Part shown: positions 42,292 through 50,681 of the stretch, in pieces
Layout of the letters: every line of letters starts with the position of its first letter
Numbering within the stretch: the first letter of the stretch is position 1
DNA from: Myxococcus stipitatus
GTDB taxonomy: Bacteria > Myxococcota > Myxococcia > Myxococcales > Myxococcaceae
DNA: 64,000 nucleotides
Assembly: GCF_038561935.1 (NCBI RefSeq)
Contig: NZ_CP102770.1
Span: 9,300,001-9,364,000 of the forward strand
Reading direction: 5' to 3'
Position numbers and translations under genes: made by a program
The notes under the pieces: model-generated
Database searches by the model: none
What the model was told of the DNA's origin: nothing
Seen by the model: the letters and a program-made list of their open reading frames with translations, nothing else

Positions 42292-42870
42292 ATGGTCGAG
42301 ATGACTCGCTCCGACAAGACCACCTCGCCGCCGCCATACGTGCGCGAGGAGCACCGGGTGTTCTCCTACGAGACGCTCCCGCCCGACGTCACCTTCAAGT
42401 CGGACACCATCCTCTTCAAGCGCAAGACGTTCATCACGAGCGTCATGGTGATGCTCATCACCAGCTTCGCCGTCTTCTACCTGCCGCTGTTCAACGGCTT
42501 CATCGCCGGCGCCTTCGGTGGCTTCCACGCGAGGACGCTGAAGCGCGCGATGGGCGCGGCCGTGGCGAGCGCCATCGCCCTGCCCCTCTTCTTCTCCTTC
42601 TTCGCCTTCCTGGCCGGCCCCACCGAGCTGCGCATCTTCGGTGGGCTGGGCTTCTGGGGCTGGGCCCTCACCTACGCCATCAGCCTGCTGATTGGCGCGG
42701 CCACGGGCGCGTACAGCCGCCCCCTGCTCTCGGATGAAGTCAGCGCAACTCCAACCCGAGTGCCAGCCGGCGCTCCGCCACGACGTTCCACTCCGTCGAC
42801 GGACTCAGTGACGCGTGTGGTGACCGCGGAGCGAACGAGCCTTCCCATCGGACCTGCGCACGGGGTGTGA
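42292..42870 (+). CDS. Membrane protein with glycine-zipper-like helices
   Basis: A 192-residue membrane protein with four TM segments (TFITSVMVMLITSFAVFYL, FNGFIAGAFGGFHAR, AMGAAVASAIALPLFFSFF, and GGLGFWGWALTYAISLLIGAATGAYS). These hold small-residue GxxxG patterns typical of DUF5518-like/DUF456-like small membrane proteins. GGGAGG lies before the ATG. The last ~45 residues are Thr/Pro/Arg-rich and read through the end of the convergent DUF4105 gene, giving a 131-bp overlap. Function unknown. Confidence 0.75.
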   Translation: MVEMTRSDKTTSPPPYVREEHRVFSYETLPPDVTFKSDTILFKRKTFITSVMVMLITSFAVFYLPLFNGFIAGAFGGFHARTLKRAMGAAVASAIALPLFFSFFAFLAGPTELRIFGGLGFWGWALTYAISLLIGAATGAYSRPLLSDEVSATPTRVPAGAPPRRSTPSTDSVTRVVTAERTSLPIGPAHGV

Positions 42871-45583
42871 GCAGCACCCCGAACGGCCCCGCGCGGCCCA
42901 GCCACCACTCCATCTGGAGGGAGGCACCCGCCTCGTGCGTGAGGTGGGTGTCTCCCAGGCGCCAGGTGGGGGCGTAGGCCGCTTCCACCCGAACCGCGTT
43001 GGCGCCGGAGCCCGGCAGGCCCGTGCGGTGCGCCAGCGACACACGAGGCCCCGCCGCGGGCAGCATCGAGGCCTCGCCCCAGTTCATCCGGGCAAGCCCC
43101 CCCACGCCCACCGCCGTGAAGCGCGAGAAGCGCGCGCCCTGGTCCACGATGACCAGCGCCTCGGCCTGCACGGTGGCGCGGTAGGGCAGCGTCCGCTCCG
43201 GATTCGACGTCACCCGCGCCTCCGCGCCCCAGCCCAACGAGTCCCAGGCGGAGTCACGGAACTGGGGAAGCTCCCGCTGCAACGTGCGATAGCCCACCAG
43301 CGTCATGTCCGTGGACACCACGCGCGGCGTCCCCCACCGAGGCTCCAAGGACAGCTCACCATCCAGCACCCGCAGCTCGCTGCTCGGCTGGAAGCCGTGT
43401 TGACGGGCATCTCCCAGCGCCTCGGCCATGCCCGCGGTGCGCACGCTCACCACCGGCCGCGCCTCGCCCGTGCTGGGGAAGTCCATGCCCACGCTCACCA
43501 CCGTGCGCGCCGCGCCCGACTCGCGCAGCGCCGCCGCCGCCCAGCGCGTCTCCGCGTCCACCTTGCGCCGATGGTCCGCCCCCAGGAAGGCCACCGGGTC
43601 CACCTCCGCGAACACCCCGTCGCTCAGCGTCCCCTGGGCCTCGGTGGCCTGGACGAAGGCGGCCTCGGTGCGCTCGGCCAGCACCAGCCGCTTCAGCTCC
43701 TCGGGAGTCGGTGGACGACGAGGCGCGGTGGCCATCGCCTCCTCGAACAGCGCCGTGCGGTCCAGCACCGCCAGCTTGCGCTGGAGCGCGTCCTCCCGCT
43801 CGAAGATGCGCTGACGCTCGCGCACGCCCGCATCCGAGGCGCCTTCCACGGGGGTCTTCAAGGCCAGCAGCCGCAGCCGGTCAATGGCCATCCGCTCGCC
43901 CTCCATGCGGTCCACCGCCGCGCGCTCCACACGCACCACGTGCGCCACATAGGCATGCAGGGTGTCGCGCACCTCGGCGCGGTTCGCGGGCGACGCGGAA
44001 GCGAACACCCGCGTCACCGTCTCCGGCAGCGCCACGTAGGCCTCGCGGCGCGCATCGGGGTCCACCGACTGGAGGCGCTCGTGCAGCCGCAGCAGTCGCG
44101 AGAGCTCCCGCGCATCGACGCGGCCCGCGAGCGACTCCAAGGCCTCGCGCCTCGCGGCGTCCGCGCGCACGGCACGCTCGCCCGTGGACTCGAACGCGTC
44201 CGGAATCATCTCCAGCAGCGGCCCCGCGGGCCCCTCCTTCCCCACCACCTCCACCTTCGCCAGCGCGTCCAACGTGGCCGTGGGCAGCACCCACAACACG
44301 CCGGGCGCCCGCACCTGCCGCTCATGCTCCAGCACGCCGTTGAGGAGGAAGAGGAGCGCGCTCGCGCAGTTGTCGGTGAAGAAGAAGTAGCCCATGTACC
44401 CGCGGCGCTCGAGCTCCCAGATACGCTCCAGCATCCGCTCCTCCTCGCCGCGCGTGAGGCGCAGCCGGAAGCGGCGGACCGTGCGCTGCTCCAGCTCCAG
44501 CGCCTCGTGCGTGAGGTCCCCCATCGTCCCGGTGAGGAAGACCGTCTCGTACGCGCCCGTCATCCCCTTCACGACGTAGTCCAGGCCCCGCGACTCCATG
44601 CCCGTGAGCGCCACGAGCTGCACCACCCGCTCGAACGAAGGGCCCCGCACGTGCGCCCCCTCGCGCCACACCGGCCGAAGCAGCAGGTGCCCGAAGAGGG
44701 ACTCGGGCTGCCGCCCCGTGGCGGCGACCAGGAGGACCTCGAAGTGTGACAGCTGGTCCTTCTCCCCCCACGCGTCGAAGGCCGGGCAGGCACCGCGACT
44801 CCTCAACGCGCCCAGGCCCGAGGCCTCCACCAGCTCCGCCAGCGCGCGGGACTTGGAGAACTCCTGGCAGCGCACCTGCTCGTCCTCGGACAGCGCATCG
44901 GCGCGCAAGGACTCCACGGGGACGAACAGCTCCTCCGCGAAGGTCACCAGGTCCAGGGACGCGGTCTGCTGCCCGCGTGCGCGACTGAAGGCCCCCGCGA
45001 AGTCCAGGCGCGCCTCTTCCTTCCACACCAGGGGCCGCTCCAGCGGCGCGAGCCAACCCGACAGGCGCCGCCAGCGCACCGTCTTGCTCCACTCGCGCGC
45101 CTCATCCCAGCGCCGCACCACCGCGTGCACCACCGCGCGGCGCCGCCACAGCTGCTCCGACTCGACCTCCGTCAGTCGCGACATGCGCAGCGTGACCCGG
45201 CGCTCCGAGGACGGCGCGTAGCGATACAGGTGAAGCCGCGCGCCTTCCTCCGTCCAGTCCGGACGGGCCTCGGAGCCGTCTCCCATGCCCAGGGGCGAGG
45301 ACTCCGGATGCAGCACCACCTCGAGGGGGCCGCCCGGAAAGCGGCGCATCGCGGGCGGGAGCGCGGCCAGGCCCGCTTCGACCTCGTCCACCAGGAACGC
45401 GTCCTCCGCCGCCGCGCCCGACAACACCACCCCGCTGTCCCTCAAGGCGCGAACGCGCTCGCGCAGGCTCCGAAGGGCCCCACTGTCCTGCTCCATCGCG
45501 GGCTGCTCCCCCGCGGGCCCGGGTTGCGCGCCGACCGGCAGCGCGAACAGGAGGCCCAGCAGCCACGCCGCGCGGAGCCTCAC
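42740..45583 (-). CDS. DUF4105 (Lnb-type periplasmic) protein with C-terminal outer-membrane barrel
   Basis: A 947-residue exported protein. After a signal peptide (about 1-19) and a helical region, residues about 275-450 hold the DUF4105 domain with GHLLLRP (His299) and FTDNCASALLFLLN (Cys406), the conserved His/Cys pair of this putative peptidase-like fold. Residues about 690-947 alternate like beta strands with aromatic girdle residues and end LALGLELR, consistent with an outer-membrane barrel. It starts inside the stop of the upstream lipoprotein gene (4-base overlap), so the two are coupled. Function unknown; perhaps an envelope-processing enzyme. Confidence 0.8.
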   Translation of the reverse strand: MRLRAAWLLGLLFALPVGAQPGPAGEQPAMEQDSGALRSLRERVRALRDSGVVLSGAAAEDAFLVDEVEAGLAALPPAMRRFPGGPLEVVLHPESSPLGMGDGSEARPDWTEEGARLHLYRYAPSSERRVTLRMSRLTEVESEQLWRRRAVVHAVVRRWDEAREWSKTVRWRRLSGWLAPLERPLVWKEEARLDFAGAFSRARGQQTASLDLVTFAEELFVPVESLRADALSEDEQVRCQEFSKSRALAELVEASGLGALRSRGACPAFDAWGEKDQLSHFEVLLVAATGRQPESLFGHLLLRPVWREGAHVRGPSFERVVQLVALTGMESRGLDYVVKGMTGAYETVFLTGTMGDLTHEALELEQRTVRRFRLRLTRGEEERMLERIWELERRGYMGYFFFTDNCASALLFLLNGVLEHERQVRAPGVLWVLPTATLDALAKVEVVGKEGPAGPLLEMIPDAFESTGERAVRADAARREALESLAGRVDARELSRLLRLHERLQSVDPDARREAYVALPETVTRVFASASPANRAEVRDTLHAYVAHVVRVERAAVDRMEGERMAIDRLRLLALKTPVEGASDAGVRERQRIFEREDALQRKLAVLDRTALFEEAMATAPRRPPTPEELKRLVLAERTEAAFVQATEAQGTLSDGVFAEVDPVAFLGADHRRKVDAETRWAAAALRESGAARTVVSVGMDFPSTGEARPVVSVRTAGMAEALGDARQHGFQPSSELRVLDGELSLEPRWGTPRVVSTDMTLVGYRTLQRELPQFRDSAWDSLGWGAEARVTSNPERTLPYRATVQAEALVIVDQGARFSRFTAVGVGGLARMNWGEASMLPAAGPRVSLAHRTGLPGSGANAVRVEAAYAPTWRLGDTHLTHEAGASLQMEWWLGRAGPFGVLLTPRAQVRWEGSFAPRSPHASLSPSTEWNVVAERRLALGLELR

Positions 45584-46329
45584 CGCGTCACCTCCGCCGT
45601 CACCTCCTCACCTTGTGCCGCGAGGAATGCCAGACGGTCCTCCTCCAACCTCGGGTCGGTGCGCGCCAGCTCTCCCACCCGCTCCAGCCAGGCCACCGCC
45701 CGCTCGGGCGTCAGGGCCCGCGTGTCCGCCAGCGCCAGCAGCTCCGCTCGATGCGTCCGCAGCAGCTTGCCGAACGTCCCCAGGTTCTCCCGCCGGATGT
45801 TCGCCGCCGCCGCCAGGTCCTCCACCGTCGGCCCCGCGCCCAGCGCCAGGTCCTCTCGCAGCTGGTGCGTGCGTGAGCGCAGGTACACCTGCGCCGCGCG
45901 CCCCACCTCCTCCGGGTCCGCCTCCCGCCGCTGCCGACGCCGCTCCGCCGACACCGCGACGCGCCAGATGACCACCCCCAACCCAATCACCGTCGCCACC
46001 ACCGTCGTCGCCGACAGCACCCGCCCGTCGTTCTTCTCGCTGTTGCTCGACTCGGAGCGCGAGTCCGTCCCCTCCTCACCGCTGCTCCTCGACTCGCTGG
46101 AGCCCCCTTCGTTCGAGCTGTTCCCCGTCCCCTCGGATGCATTGGAGGACTCGCCCGACCCCTTCGATGAATCCCCCGACCCCTTCGACGAGTCTCCCGA
46201 GCCATCCGAGGAACCATTCGACGCACTCGAGTCACCGCCGCCCCCCGCCGCGTTCGGCGTCGCGCACCCCGTCACGCCCACCACCACGGCCATCACCAGC
46301 GCCAACCCCGTCGAGCTTTTTGTTGTCAT
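45580..46329 (-). CDS. Lipoprotein with Ser/Gly-rich linker and membrane helix
   Basis: A 249-residue predicted lipoprotein. The lipobox is VTGC (Cys near 22). Residues about 25-105 are almost only Ser, Gly, Asp and Glu with repeated SSKGSGD units, a flexible linker. Then comes a TM helix (VVATVIGLGVVIWRVAV), a basic ERRRQRR stretch and a helical C-terminal domain (REDLALGAGPTVEDLAAAANI, LRTHRAELLALADTR). GGAGGG lies eight bases before the ATG. It is coupled to the DUF4105-barrel gene by a 4-base overlap; the two may act as an envelope pair. Confidence 0.75.
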   Translation of the reverse strand: MTTKSSTGLALVMAVVVGVTGCATPNAAGGGGDSSASNGSSDGSGDSSKGSGDSSKGSGESSNASEGTGNSSNEGGSSESRSSGEEGTDSRSESSNSEKNDGRVLSATTVVATVIGLGVVIWRVAVSAERRRQRREADPEEVGRAAQVYLRSRTHQLREDLALGAGPTVEDLAAAANIRRENLGTFGKLLRTHRAELLALADTRALTPERAVAWLERVGELARTDPRLEEDRLAFLAAQGEEVTAEVTR

Positions 46330-46700
46330 CCCAAACACCCTCCTGGAGGAGCATTCGTTCACGCGAGCGAATGGCAGACACGGTCCACCCACACGGCACG
46401 AATACATTTTCACGGACGTGTTAGCCAGTGACGTGCCGAGAACCGGACAGAGGAGTTACGCGGGCTTGCGACCAGGCACCCCGGCCAGGCGCGAAACGGA
46501 CGGCCCAGCAAGTGCGTCATGGGCTTCGCGGCAGCGTAAGGTGGGACAGGTGCGCGGAGGGAAGGGCAACGCGCCGGGCATCGACTTTCGACCCCGGCGC
46601 GCGCTCACTTGCAACCTACCGCGAAAGGCCCTCCCCCCCGGTGGGCCTGCTCTTCATTGTCGCGCTGGACACATGCCAAATTCCATCCGGGGAACCCCTG
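46330..46700. other. Divergent intergenic region between lipoprotein operon and LuxR gene
   Basis: A 371-base gap with lower GC than its flanks. It holds an inverted repeat at 46352-46373 just ahead of the lipoprotein Shine-Dalgarno. No convincing -35/-10 pair or RNA gene was identified. An in-frame upstream extension of the LuxR gene exists but lacks protein-like composition. Confidence 0.5.
46352..46373. promoter_or_regulatory. Inverted repeat in the leader of the lipoprotein/DUF4105 operon
   Basis: CATTCG and CGAATG flank a 10-base centre in which two of three further positions also pair. It lies 23-44 bases upstream of the lipoprotein ATG. It could be an operator or a leader hairpin; no partner is known, though the divergent LuxR-type regulator is a candidate. 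Confidence 0.4.
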
Positions 46701-47951
46701 ATGTCAAAATCCACCCAGACACCCGGGCCCGCAAGGCATGACACAGACCAATGCTTAACAAATGCAGACTCCACCTCCTGGCGGAATAGTGGGAGCCACG
46801 CATTGCCATCGTATACTCAGGATACCTTGATTCGTTTGAATTCCGAGGAACAGCGTATCCTGGCGGATCTGGAAGCCCTGCTCGTCGAAGCAGAGCCGGG
46901 TTCAGAATCCCTGCCCACGGTGCTGGGGGCCCTGCGCGAGTCGCTGAAGGCGGAGCGCGCGGTGGCCTACGGCGTCGACGTGGGGCCCGACCGCTATCAT
47001 ATCAGTTACTCCCACAGCTCGGGCTTCCCCCAGCAGCCTGGAGGTGTGTTCGAGGCGCTGGAGAGCTTCCTATCCGACAGGGAGAGCCTTTGGGGATGGT
47101 ATGACCCCGCACGTCCGGCGCCGGCGCAGCGCAACCGGGCGCTGCACTTCCGCTCGCTCCAGGAGTCGGAGGCGCGGCAGATGCCCTTGCATGACCTGCC
47201 AGCCTATGAAGTCGGCCGGCGTCTGGGATTGACCGAGGGGGAGCTGGAGTCTCAGCGCGAGCGCGTCAACGTCCGCTCCGGCGCGGTGTTCCGGCAGCTC
47301 GGCATGGAGCGGATGGCCTTCCTGCGCACGCTGGTGTGCGAAGGGCCCTCGCTGCTGGGCTGGCTCGGATTGATGCGCGAGGAGCCCTTCACCGAGCGCG
47401 AGCAGCGCGTGCTCCAGGCGCTGACGCCCACGCTCCAGCGGCGACTGACGATGGAGACGCGGCTGCGCGAGTCGGGACTGATGTCCACCGCGCTCGAGGT
47501 CGCCATGGAGGCGCTGGGCCGCGCGGCCTGGGTCGTCAGCGGCAGCGGGCGGGTGGTGCACGCCAACAGCGCGGGCCGCGTCTGGTTGGAGCGCGGCGAG
47601 CCGGAGCTGATGGAGCAGCTGCGGCGAGGGGCCCAGGGCATTCCCTGCTCGGGGCCGCTGACGCTCACGCCGCTGCGCACGCCGGGGTTGCCCTCGCACT
47701 ACCTGGCCATCGACTCGGGCACGGCCTCCAGCGCCGCCGCGCGAGTGCAGGCCCTGGCCGCCCGCTGGTCGCTCACGGCGCGCGAGTCGGAGGTCCTCAC
47801 GCACATCGTCCAGGGCGAGACGAACAAGTCCATCGCCGGCAGGCTGGGCTGCGCCGAGCGCACCGTCGAGGTCCACGTCACCCACCTGCTCGCCAAGGCC
47901 CACGTGGAGAGCCGCTCCGCGCTCATCGCCCGCTTCTTCCAGACGTCCTGA
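46701..47951 (+). CDS. LuxR-family transcriptional regulator
   Basis: A 416-residue regulator. The C-terminal 65 residues are a LuxR/FixJ helix-turn-helix: WSLTARESEVLTHIVQGETNKSIAGRLGCAERTVEVHVTHLLAKAHV. The middle part (about 265-345) includes a PAS-like segment (VVSGSGRVVHANSAGRVWLE). The N-terminal 250 residues are a helical sensory region of unknown ligand, resembling GAF-like LuxR regulators. The ATG six bases after GGGGAA begins the conserved part. The target is unknown; it is divergent from the lipoprotein/DUF4105 operon. Confidence 0.88.
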   Translation: MSKSTQTPGPARHDTDQCLTNADSTSWRNSGSHALPSYTQDTLIRLNSEEQRILADLEALLVEAEPGSESLPTVLGALRESLKAERAVAYGVDVGPDRYHISYSHSSGFPQQPGGVFEALESFLSDRESLWGWYDPARPAPAQRNRALHFRSLQESEARQMPLHDLPAYEVGRRLGLTEGELESQRERVNVRSGAVFRQLGMERMAFLRTLVCEGPSLLGWLGLMREEPFTEREQRVLQALTPTLQRRLTMETRLRESGLMSTALEVAMEALGRAAWVVSGSGRVVHANSAGRVWLERGEPELMEQLRRGAQGIPCSGPLTLTPLRTPGLPSHYLAIDSGTASSAAARVQALAARWSLTARESEVLTHIVQGETNKSIAGRLGCAERTVEVHVTHLLAKAHVESRSALIARFFQTS

Positions 47952-48003
47952 AGCCCTCCCGGACGGGCTCGAGGCCCCACGCCCGCGTGGCGGCGTGCCT
48001 AGA

Positions 48004-49179
48004 ATGGGCGGGGTGAACACACCTCGAGACGCCCGCCTCCAGGCCGCCCGCACCCGTGCGCGACACGCGGTGGAGGCAGGGCCCCGCTCCTCGCCCCCGG
48101 ACGGTGTCCCGCGCCGACGGCGGCTGGTCCTGGGGGACCCCCAGGCGCCCTTCGACAAGGTCCTGCGCATCCTGGAGCACCACGGCCTGCTGGGCGACGA
48201 CGGGGTGTTGAAGCCCGACGTGCAGCTCCTCTCGGTGGGAGACCACTTCGACTGGGGCCCGCCCTCCGAGCGCGACGCCGCGGCGGAGAGCGCGCTGGCG
48301 CTGGTGGCGTGGTTCGCCTCGCACCCGGCCGACCAGGTCATCATGCTCCTGGGCAACCACGACCTGGGACGCGTGGGGGAACTGGCCGGCTTCGACGATG
48401 CCCGCTTCGCCCAGGCCCAGGCGGAGGCGGACCGCGTCTATCAACACGGCGTCACCGACGAGGCCGGCGAGCGGGCCTTCCTGGAGCGCTGGCCCCTGGT
48501 GCCCACCGCGGAGCTCGTCGCCCGCGACTTCGGCAACTTCCGACAGGTCCAGCGCGACTGGGTGGAGCACCTCTTGCGCGTGCGCCGCTTCCGCACCGCG
48601 CACGTCGCGGGCCCGGGCCTGCTGGTGTTGCACGCGGGTGTCACCCATGAGGACCTGGAGGTGGCCGGCCTCGCGCGCGAGCACCATGCGGATGCCCACG
48701 CGGTGGCCCAGGCGCTCAACACCACCGTCGACGAGCACGTCACCGGCTGGACGCAGGGCCGACTGGAGATACCGGGCCTGCACCAGCCGGGGGATGCCGC
48801 TTCCGGCGAGGGCACGGGCATCTTCTATCAGCGCCCCAGCTTCAAGCCGGAGGACGCCGAGCGCACGCGGCAGACACCTCGGCGGCGCTTCGACCCTCGG
48901 CGGCTTCCCGCGGGGCTCACGCAGGTGCTGGGACACACGCGCGACAAGCGCATCCGCGAGCTGATGGGGGTCACCTCGGGCGTGGCTCGCGACGGCGTGG
49001 TGCGCCACCTGGTGACGGACGGAGCGCGCGTGACCTGCGCTCACGGAGCACCTCCGCCGACGAGCGCGGCGGAGGCGGTGCTCGTCTTCGTCGACGGAGG
49101 CATGAGCCACTGCCCCGTCGAGGACTACGAGCTGTTCGACCTGGACACGCGCGCCGCCGTGCGAGCCGCGGCGCGCTGA
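48004..49179 (+). CDS. Metallophosphoesterase
   Basis: A 391-residue calcineurin-type phosphoesterase. Metal motifs are VLGDPQAPF (the DxH position is DPQ), GDHFDWG (the GDxxDxG motif) and LLGNHDLG (GNHD); later LLVLHAGVTH and VLGHTRDK give the final His ligands. The first-motif His is replaced by Gln, known in some families but worth noting. No signal peptide, so cytoplasmic. Substrate unknown; PPP-like, nucleotide or diadenosine hydrolases are possible. The start is ambiguous between ATG at 48004 and GTG at 47995 or 48013. Confidence 0.8.
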   Translation: MGGVNTPRDARLQAARTRARHAVEAGPRSSPPDGVPRRRRLVLGDPQAPFDKVLRILEHHGLLGDDGVLKPDVQLLSVGDHFDWGPPSERDAAAESALALVAWFASHPADQVIMLLGNHDLGRVGELAGFDDARFAQAQAEADRVYQHGVTDEAGERAFLERWPLVPTAELVARDFGNFRQVQRDWVEHLLRVRRFRTAHVAGPGLLVLHAGVTHEDLEVAGLAREHHADAHAVAQALNTTVDEHVTGWTQGRLEIPGLHQPGDAASGEGTGIFYQRPSFKPEDAERTRQTPRRRFDPRRLPAGLTQVLGHTRDKRIRELMGVTSGVARDGVVRHLVTDGARVTCAHGAPPPTSAAEAVLVFVDGGMSHCPVEDYELFDLDTRAAVRAAAR

Positions 49180-49188
49180 CGTCCCGCG

Positions 49189-50568
49189 CTACTTCGGCGA
49201 GGGCGCGGCCGTCGCCTGGAGCTCGGTGAGCTTCTTCTCCAGGCCCTTCACCTGACGGGCCGACACCTGCGCGGCGGGCAGCGTCTTGGCGTAGGCGATG
49301 GCCTCCTCCAGCGTCTTCGTCGCCGTGGCGGAGTCCTTGCGCGCGACGAGGATGTCCACGCGGGTGGACAGCACGGAGAGCCGACGCGCGCCCTGCACGA
49401 GCGCCAGGGCGCGGTCGCTCGCGGCAAGCGCCTCGTCCAGGCGGCCCAGGTTCTTGAACACCGAGGCCAGGCGCGCGGGCGGGTTGTAGTCCTTCGGCAG
49501 GTCCTTCTCGCTCTGCTGCAGCGCGGGGATGACGCGCTCCACCTGCCCCAGCTTCATCGCGGCCGAGACGCGGTGCGAGTCGAAGACGGCGCGGGCCTCG
49601 GCGTTGGGCGCCTTCGCGGCCTCGCCCTCCAGGTACGTCAGCCACTCCTGGGCGAGCACCTTCACGCCGGCCTCGTCCTTGGCGGCCTTGCGCGCCGCGA
49701 TGCGCGAGTCATACAGACCCGAGACGTCATCGCCGGCCATCTGGATGGCGGGCGGCCCCATGGCCTCCACCACCTTGGCCTCGAGCGCGGTGCGCAGCGC
49801 CGTGACCCCTTCGGCGCCGTCCGGAATCATCAGCGAGCACATCAGGCCCGTCGCCGCGCTGTTGGCCCACGACAGCGAGCGAGGCGTGCTCGGGAGCAGC
49901 TCCAGCGCCTTCGTCGCGCACTCCTTCGCCTTGGCCTCGTCGAACGTCGAGTACAGCACCATCAGCAGCGACTCCAGCGCGCGGCCCCGGCGGGACCAGT
50001 CGGCGGGGGCCTCGGCCAGCGCCTCCGTCAGCGCCTCCGCGGCCTCGGCCGGGCGGCCCTCTCCGGACAGCGCGTCACCGCGCGCCAGGAGCGCCTCCGC
50101 GCCCGTGACACCGCCCTTGTAGGCGCGCTCGCCGTCCTCGAAGAGCTTCACCAGCTGGTCCACCGTGGCGCTGCCCGCGAAGCGCAGCAGCGGCTTCTCC
50201 GCGCGCGGGTCGATGATGAACAGCGTGGGCCAGAACTCGATGGGGAACTTCTCCTGGAACGCCGCGTTCTGCGTCAGGTCCGTGTTCACCTGCAGCCAGA
50301 CGAAGCGGTCCGCATGCGCGGCCAGGGACTTGTCCGACAGGACGTTCGCCTTCATCGAGCGACAGGTGTGGCACCACGGCGCCCAGACGTCGACGAAGAG
50401 CGGGATGCCCTTCGCCTTCGCTTCGGCGAGCGCGCGCGAGTAGTCATCATCGATGAACGGCAACGGGGCACCGGCGTGCGTCGCGTCCGCGGACACGGGC
50501 GTGTTCGTGTTCGCGGCGGTGCAGGCGACGAGCCCCGAGAGCAGCAGGCAGGCGGCGAGATAGCGCAT
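49189..50568 (-). CDS. Thioredoxin-like lipoprotein with helical repeats (paralogue 1)
   Basis: A 459-residue lipoprotein with lipobox LVAC (Cys16). Residues about 40-155 are a thioredoxin fold with the active site WCHTC (Cys66 and Cys69) and cis-Pro in EFWPTLFIIDPR. Residues about 165-450 are TPR-like helical repeats (AEAAEALTEALAEAPADWSRRG, LDEALAASDRALALVQG). It is probably a periplasmic thiol-disulfide protein on the inner or outer membrane. It is a close relative, residue by residue in numbering, of the next upstream gene, so the pair arose by tandem duplication. Confidence 0.88.
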   Translation of the reverse strand: MRYLAACLLLSGLVACTAANTNTPVSADATHAGAPLPFIDDDYSRALAEAKAKGIPLFVDVWAPWCHTCRSMKANVLSDKSLAAHADRFVWLQVNTDLTQNAAFQEKFPIEFWPTLFIIDPRAEKPLLRFAGSATVDQLVKLFEDGERAYKGGVTGAEALLARGDALSGEGRPAEAAEALTEALAEAPADWSRRGRALESLLMVLYSTFDEAKAKECATKALELLPSTPRSLSWANSAATGLMCSLMIPDGAEGVTALRTALEAKVVEAMGPPAIQMAGDDVSGLYDSRIAARKAAKDEAGVKVLAQEWLTYLEGEAAKAPNAEARAVFDSHRVSAAMKLGQVERVIPALQQSEKDLPKDYNPPARLASVFKNLGRLDEALAASDRALALVQGARRLSVLSTRVDILVARKDSATATKTLEEAIAYAKTLPAAQVSARQVKGLEKKLTELQATAAPSPK

Positions 50569-50681
50569 GGCGCGCACCCTACCGCGCCCCCTGGCCCCTG
50601 TCCCAAGATGACACCCGTGGTGCAAGCAGTCGGGCGGGCCCCCGCATCGCCGCGCAGCGCCACCCACCTCACCTGACGCCT

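Noticed and set aside
46090..46260. Ser/Gly-codon repeats in the lipoprotein gene as a mobile or CRISPR element
   Set aside because: In-frame low-complexity linker; no spacers, no terminal repeats.
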